From: 62-47 sp044463945 | Lineage (GTDB): Bacteria > Pseudomonadota > Alphaproteobacteria > Rhizobiales > Xanthobacteraceae | Reading direction: 5' to 3' | DNA length: 64,000 bases | Assembly (NCBI GenBank): GCA_044463945.1 | Contig: JBIQLW010000020.1 | Span: forward strand, 8,477 to 72,476 | Shown here: one piece after another, positions 60,949-64,000 of the stretch | How the letters are laid out: each line of letters opens with the position of its first letter | Numbering within the stretch: position 1 is the stretch's first letter | Position numbers and translations under genes: made by a program | Notes under the pieces: generated by a model | Told to the model about the DNA's origin: nothing | The model's database searches: none | Seen by the model: only the letters and a program-made list of their open reading frames with translations

Positions 60949-62564
60949 CACATCGCCCGATCGAGGAAATGGCCGGCCGCCGCCACAGCGGGCTGCGGCG
61001 GCGCGCCGTCGCGGATCACGATCTCGCCGGGCTTGAGTTCGGCGAGGCTCAGCGCCTGACTGAGTTGCGCCGCGCCGGCCCGCAACCGGCCGGCGGTGGC
61101 CGGCCGCTCCGCCCACATCCGCACCGAGGTCGTCTCGCCGCTCAGCGACACCAGCGCATGGACCGGCCCGGCCGGCTCGACATCGAGCGAGAATCGCGCC
61201 CGCCACACTCGTCTGGCGGCCTCGGCCTCGCCCTGGTTGCCGCCGCCGTCACGCGCGATCTCGAACTGCGCCACGGCGGTTCCCGCCGGCGTCGCGAAGG
61301 GTATCTCGAAATGCCAGCGCGCCGCCGCCGGATCGCTGCGCAGGGTCGCCGCCGCGTCCGCGCGTTCGGGGAGCGAGGCGACCTGCAACAGGGTCTGCCG
61401 CGCCAGCGCGGCGTCGGTGTCGTCGCGCAGCCGGTGGACCACCTCGGCCGCCGACGCCCCGGCCGCGAGCGACGTCACCGCCACCGCCTGCGCCGCCGGC
61501 AACGCGCCGCGAAGCGGCGGCGGCGGCAGATTGGTGCGCGCGACGGCGGCGTCATCCGCGGCGTCCGCCATCCCGGCCGGCGACGCGCCGCCCGGCAGCG
61601 TCGCGGCTTCCTGCAACAGGTTGAGCGCCAGCTTCGCCGCCACCGCATCCAGCGGCGCGCCGGGCGTGGCGGTGAAGCGGCCGCCGGCGCGGACGACGTC
61701 CTCGGCCACCGGCAGCCGCGCCTGCGGCAGCAGAATTTCCTGCACGTCGAGATCGGGCGTCAGCGACGGCGACGCGATGCGGCCCGACGCAGCCACAGCG
61801 GCGGCAGCTCCCGCTGGCGGCGTGGTCGCGGGACGGGACGGCGCGCCGTCCGCCATCGGCGCCTCGTCCGGTTGCAGCGACAGCATCTGCCGGAACACCA
61901 AGAGCGCCGCTTTCAGGTCCGGGATCGCACCGCCCGCCCCTGGCGTCGCCGCACCGCTCGCCAGCGACTGTTCGAGGAACAGGCCGGAGGTCTTGAACCC
62001 CGCCTGAATGTCGTCACCCGACAGCGCCGCGTCGAGCGCGGGCCGGCGTCCCAGAAGTTGCAGCGCCGCCTGTTGCAGCGGCGGCGGCAGGTTGCCCGAG
62101 CGCACCGCCGCCTCCAGATTGGCGTATAGCTGCGACAGCCCGGCCTGCTTTATCGCGGCGCTCTGCGCCGCCGCCGACACCGCCAGCGCCTCCAGCGCGC
62201 TTAAGCCCCCTGCCTGAGGCGTTGGGACCACCGGCGCGGCCTTGCTCACGGCGGCCGCATCGGTGCCGAGCGTCACCCGATCACCGGGCGGCGCGGACGT
62301 TGTCGCCGAAGGCTGCTGCCCGACCACCGCGAGGCGGATGCCGTCCGCCGTCTGCGACACCGCAAGCCGCAGGCTCTGCCCCACCTGCAACGGAATTTCC
62401 GACATCACCTCGATCGCCAGACTGGCGATCGCGATGCGCACCGCGTTGTCGCCGAGCAGCTTGAGCACCTGCGCGTCGATCACGCTGCCGGGCCGCAGCA
62501 CCGCCTCGGTGGGCACGCCCTGCGCGGCGATGACCGGAAAGATCGGGTTGAGCGAGATCGCCAT
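60948..62564 (-). CDS. Flagellar hook-length-control FliK-like protein
   Basis: About 538 residues from ATG 62564 (MAISLNPIFPVIAAQGVPTE); an ATG at 62576 is also possible. A long Ala/Pro-rich middle and a compact C-terminal domain (WHFEIPFATPAGTAVAQFEI; VHALVSLSGETTSVRMWAER; LRAGAAQLSQALSLAELKPG) fit the FliK C-terminal fold. It is translationally coupled to the FlhB-like gene. No other flagellar genes lie in the window. Confidence 0.85.
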   Translation of the reverse strand: MAISLNPIFPVIAAQGVPTEAVLRPGSVIDAQVLKLLGDNAVRIAIASLAIEVMSEIPLQVGQSLRLAVSQTADGIRLAVVGQQPSATTSAPPGDRVTLGTDAAAVSKAAPVVPTPQAGGLSALEALAVSAAAQSAAIKQAGLSQLYANLEAAVRSGNLPPPLQQAALQLLGRRPALDAALSGDDIQAGFKTSGLFLEQSLASGAATPGAGGAIPDLKAALLVFRQMLSLQPDEAPMADGAPSRPATTPPAGAAAAVAASGRIASPSLTPDLDVQEILLPQARLPVAEDVVRAGGRFTATPGAPLDAVAAKLALNLLQEAATLPGGASPAGMADAADDAAVARTNLPPPPLRGALPAAQAVAVTSLAAGASAAEVVHRLRDDTDAALARQTLLQVASLPERADAAATLRSDPAAARWHFEIPFATPAGTAVAQFEIARDGGGNQGEAEAARRVWRARFSLDVEPAGPVHALVSLSGETTSVRMWAERPATAGRLRAGAAQLSQALSLAELKPGEIVIRDGAPPQPAVAAAGHFLDRAM

Positions 62565-62637
62565 GGCCTGCGGCATCCTGTTGCCGCGGCAGCCTACCGC
62601 GCGCCCTGTAAACCCGCCGTTAACTTCTGGCGCAACC

Positions 62638-63417
62638 TTACGCCGGCGCGCGCGCCGCCAGCATCAGGGCCGCGGCGCGAAACTCCCGCAGCCGGGCGTC
62701 GCGGCGCGCCGTGGCCTCGGCGTCCGCGCCCCATTGCGCGATGTTCCAGTCCTCGTCGACATGCGCCGCCGCCCACACCTCGTCCGCCGTGCGCGCGCCG
62801 CGCAACAGCGCCAGCGCCAACAGCGCCGAGCCGGTCACCGTGGTCACCACATGCAGCGCCGCGACGGTCCACGGATCGTCCGGCAGCGCCGCGCGCGCGG
62901 CTGCGAGCGCCGGCTCGGGCTGGCGCACATGCACGATGCCTTCCGCCAGCATGAAGCGCGCATTGAGCGTCTCGGCGGCCCAGTACAGCACCGGGTCCCA
63001 GTGCTCGGCCTCGCGCGCCACCAGCCCCTCCGGGTGCGCGGCGCGATAGAACAGCAGATCGGACTCGAAATATTTGGCGATGTCGGCGGCGACCGCCTCG
63101 ACCCGCCCGACCACGCCGGCGATGACGCTGTTGGCGAGCCGCGTCAGTGGCATCGTCATCGGATCGATGGCTTCGCCTTGCGCGTTCCATTCATCGGCAA
63201 TCGCCTGCGCGATCTCGCGCGACGGCACCATCAGCGGCTGCCGCGCCGGGGTGTGAACCGGCTTGCCGTCGAGCACGATGGCGAAACCGTCGTCCGCCTC
63301 GACAAATCCGGCGCTGCTGTAGAAGCGCTTGCGTTGCGGGGCGCGCGAGGTCTGGCGAACCGCCTCCTGCGGATCGAGGGCGGCATTGGCGGCAACGTCT
63401 TCAAACAGGTCACGCAT
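62638..63417 (-). CDS. ATP12-family F1-ATPase assembly chaperone
   Basis: 259 residues from ATG 63417 (MRDLFEDVAANAALDPQEAV). KRFYSSAGFVEADDGFAIVL, LDGKPVHTPARQPLMVPS, IADEWNAQGEAIDPMTMPLT and RLANSVIAGV are the ATP12 hallmark, as is YFESDLLFYRA. It protects the F1 alpha subunit during ATP synthase assembly. Alphaproteobacterial homologue of mitochondrial Atp12. Confidence 0.93.
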   Translation of the reverse strand: MRDLFEDVAANAALDPQEAVRQTSRAPQRKRFYSSAGFVEADDGFAIVLDGKPVHTPARQPLMVPSREIAQAIADEWNAQGEAIDPMTMPLTRLANSVIAGVVGRVEAVAADIAKYFESDLLFYRAAHPEGLVAREAEHWDPVLYWAAETLNARFMLAEGIVHVRQPEPALAAARAALPDDPWTVAALHVVTTVTGSALLALALLRGARTADEVWAAAHVDEDWNIAQWGADAEATARRDARLREFRAAALMLAARAPA

Positions 63418-63433
63418 GGCGGCAAGTCGCCTC

Positions 63434-63742
63434 TCACTGGTTGGCGCAGGCGCGCGAATAGGCGGCGCGGTCGGCGGAGTCCAGACCGGCGCCCGCGCCC
63501 TGATGCAGGCAGTCGATGACGCGGTCGCGGAACGAGCCGCGCCGCGCGCGCTTGACTTTCGGCTGCTGCGGCGGCGCATCGAACTGCGGCACCGCCGGCA
63601 CCTCGATCCGCGGTGGCGGCGGAGGCGGCGGTGTCGGGAGCGGCGGCGTGATGCCGGGCGCGATCATCTGCGCGATGGCGCCGCCGCCTATCGTCGTCAG
63701 CACCAGCATGGCGCACAGCATCGCGACCGGAAAACCCCTCAT
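63434..63742 (-). CDS. Small exported Pro-rich protein
   Basis: 102 residues from ATG 63742 (MRGFPVAMLCAMLVLTTIGG, signal peptide); an upstream ATG at 63775 is open. The mature part has a proline block (TPPLPTPPPPPPPR), a basic KVKRARRG segment and two Cys (DCLHQGAG..., SRACANQ). Unknown function. It lies between ATP12 and the RluA-type gene, a core neighbourhood. Confidence 0.7.
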   Translation of the reverse strand: MRGFPVAMLCAMLVLTTIGGGAIAQMIAPGITPPLPTPPPPPPPRIEVPAVPQFDAPPQQPKVKRARRGSFRDRVIDCLHQGAGAGLDSADRAAYSRACANQ

Positions 63743-63782
63743 CGTCGATACGTTGTGATCGGACAGCGAAACCACAAGAGCG

Positions 63783-64000
63783 CTATTCCTCCGGCGCGTG
63801 CTCGATCGGATCGAAGCGGTCCGCCTCCAGCCCGAGCAGGTTCCACGATTGCAGCATGTGCGGCGGCAGCGGCGCGGTGGCGTCGATCACCCCGCCGCGC
63901 GGGTGCGGAATGACGATGCGCCGCGCCAACAGATGCAGCCGGTTCTGGATGCCGCCCGGCAACTGCCAGTTCTCCTTGTTGAAGTATTTCGGATCGCCGA
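63783..64000 (-). CDS. RluA-family pseudouridine synthase, C-terminal end (partial)
   Basis: Reads from the right edge of the window to a TAG at 63783-63785. It contains KYFNKENWQLPGGIQNRLHL, LARRIVIPHPRGGVIDATAP and LPPHMLQSWNLLGLEADRFD, the C-terminal strands of RluC/RluD-type synthases (LARRIxHPxxG...LPxHM). The catalytic Asp lies outside the window. Confidence 0.85.
   Translation of the reverse strand, partial: GDPKYFNKENWQLPGGIQNRLHLLARRIVIPHPRGGVIDATAPLPPHMLQSWNLLGLEADRFDPIEHAPEE

Overview
The window looks like the chromosome of a high-GC alphaproteobacterium, most likely Bradyrhizobiaceae/Nitrobacteraceae (Bradyrhizobium, Rhodopseudomonas or Afipia type). This rests on protein character (ATP12 chaperone next to an RluA-type synthase, FliK/FlhB-like pair, fused indolepyruvate:ferredoxin oxidoreductase, GrlR-like protein), on the GCATGATCC...GGATCATGC intergenic palindromes, and on base composition. 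The genus cannot be fixed from the sequence alone.

Layout. 0-2.1 kb is core: the 3' end of a histidine kinase gene, a DUF1289 protein, a retroviral-type aspartic protease and dusA (minus strand). From the 5' end of dusA (2.1 kb) to the 3' end of a tRNA-Arg gene (39.16 kb) lies accessory DNA; both flanks are classic integration targets. Its left half (2.1-20 kb) is a patchwork: an integrase start broken by one stop codon, a thioredoxin-reductase-like flavoprotein, a TonB receptor / exported CobN / ExbB-like / ExbD-like metal or tetrapyrrole module, an FAD monooxygenase joined to a decayed conjugative coupling gene (traG), an unusual SANT-sigma4-TnsA-nuclease fusion, and remnants of OLD nuclease, ArdC antirestriction, AraC, S10 peptidase, DUF3016, PNPOx-like and TonB genes.

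The right half (20-38.7 kb) is an intact catabolic island. It holds a Liv-type branched-chain-like ABC importer with a divergent LysR regulator, an aldehyde dehydrogenase, and a long minus-strand operon running from an NMT1/SsuABC-type importer through a D-2-hydroxyacid dehydrogenase, an amidase and an amidohydrolase to a NIPSNAP protein. Next to these is a two-gene unit of an APH-family kinase and a class III PLP enzyme that resembles the hydroxylysine/ethanolamine kinase plus phospho-lyase pairing, and a GntR/FCD regulator. A perfect 18-bp palindrome before the kinase gene and its 10-bp core before the ABC operon suggest that the GntR protein controls both units. I infer uptake and breakdown of a nitrogenous amino-alcohol or amide-type compound.

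39.2-64 kb is ordinary core chromosome: small secreted proteins, a GrlR-like protein, a PAS histidine kinase, a quinohemoprotein alcohol dehydrogenase, a seven-gene run of acyl-CoA and accessory enzymes (thiolase, Zn-ribbon/OB protein, MaoC hydratase, SDR, GNAT, DHDPS-like, NUDIX), indolepyruvate:ferredoxin oxidoreductase, a PEP mutase-like lyase, a TRIC channel, a propionyl-CoA-carboxylase-type beta subunit, a class D beta-lactamase, the FliK/FlhB-like pair, ATP12, and the 3' end of an RluA-family synthase gene. Three hairpin intergenic repeats and one REP-like palindrome lie between these genes.

The best leads for undescribed biology are the exported, membrane-anchored CobN with its own ExbB/ExbD-like stator, TonB receptor and ATGTTATAACAT operator, and the SANT-sigma4-TnsA fusion nuclease. 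No CRISPR array, rRNA or intact insertion sequence was seen.
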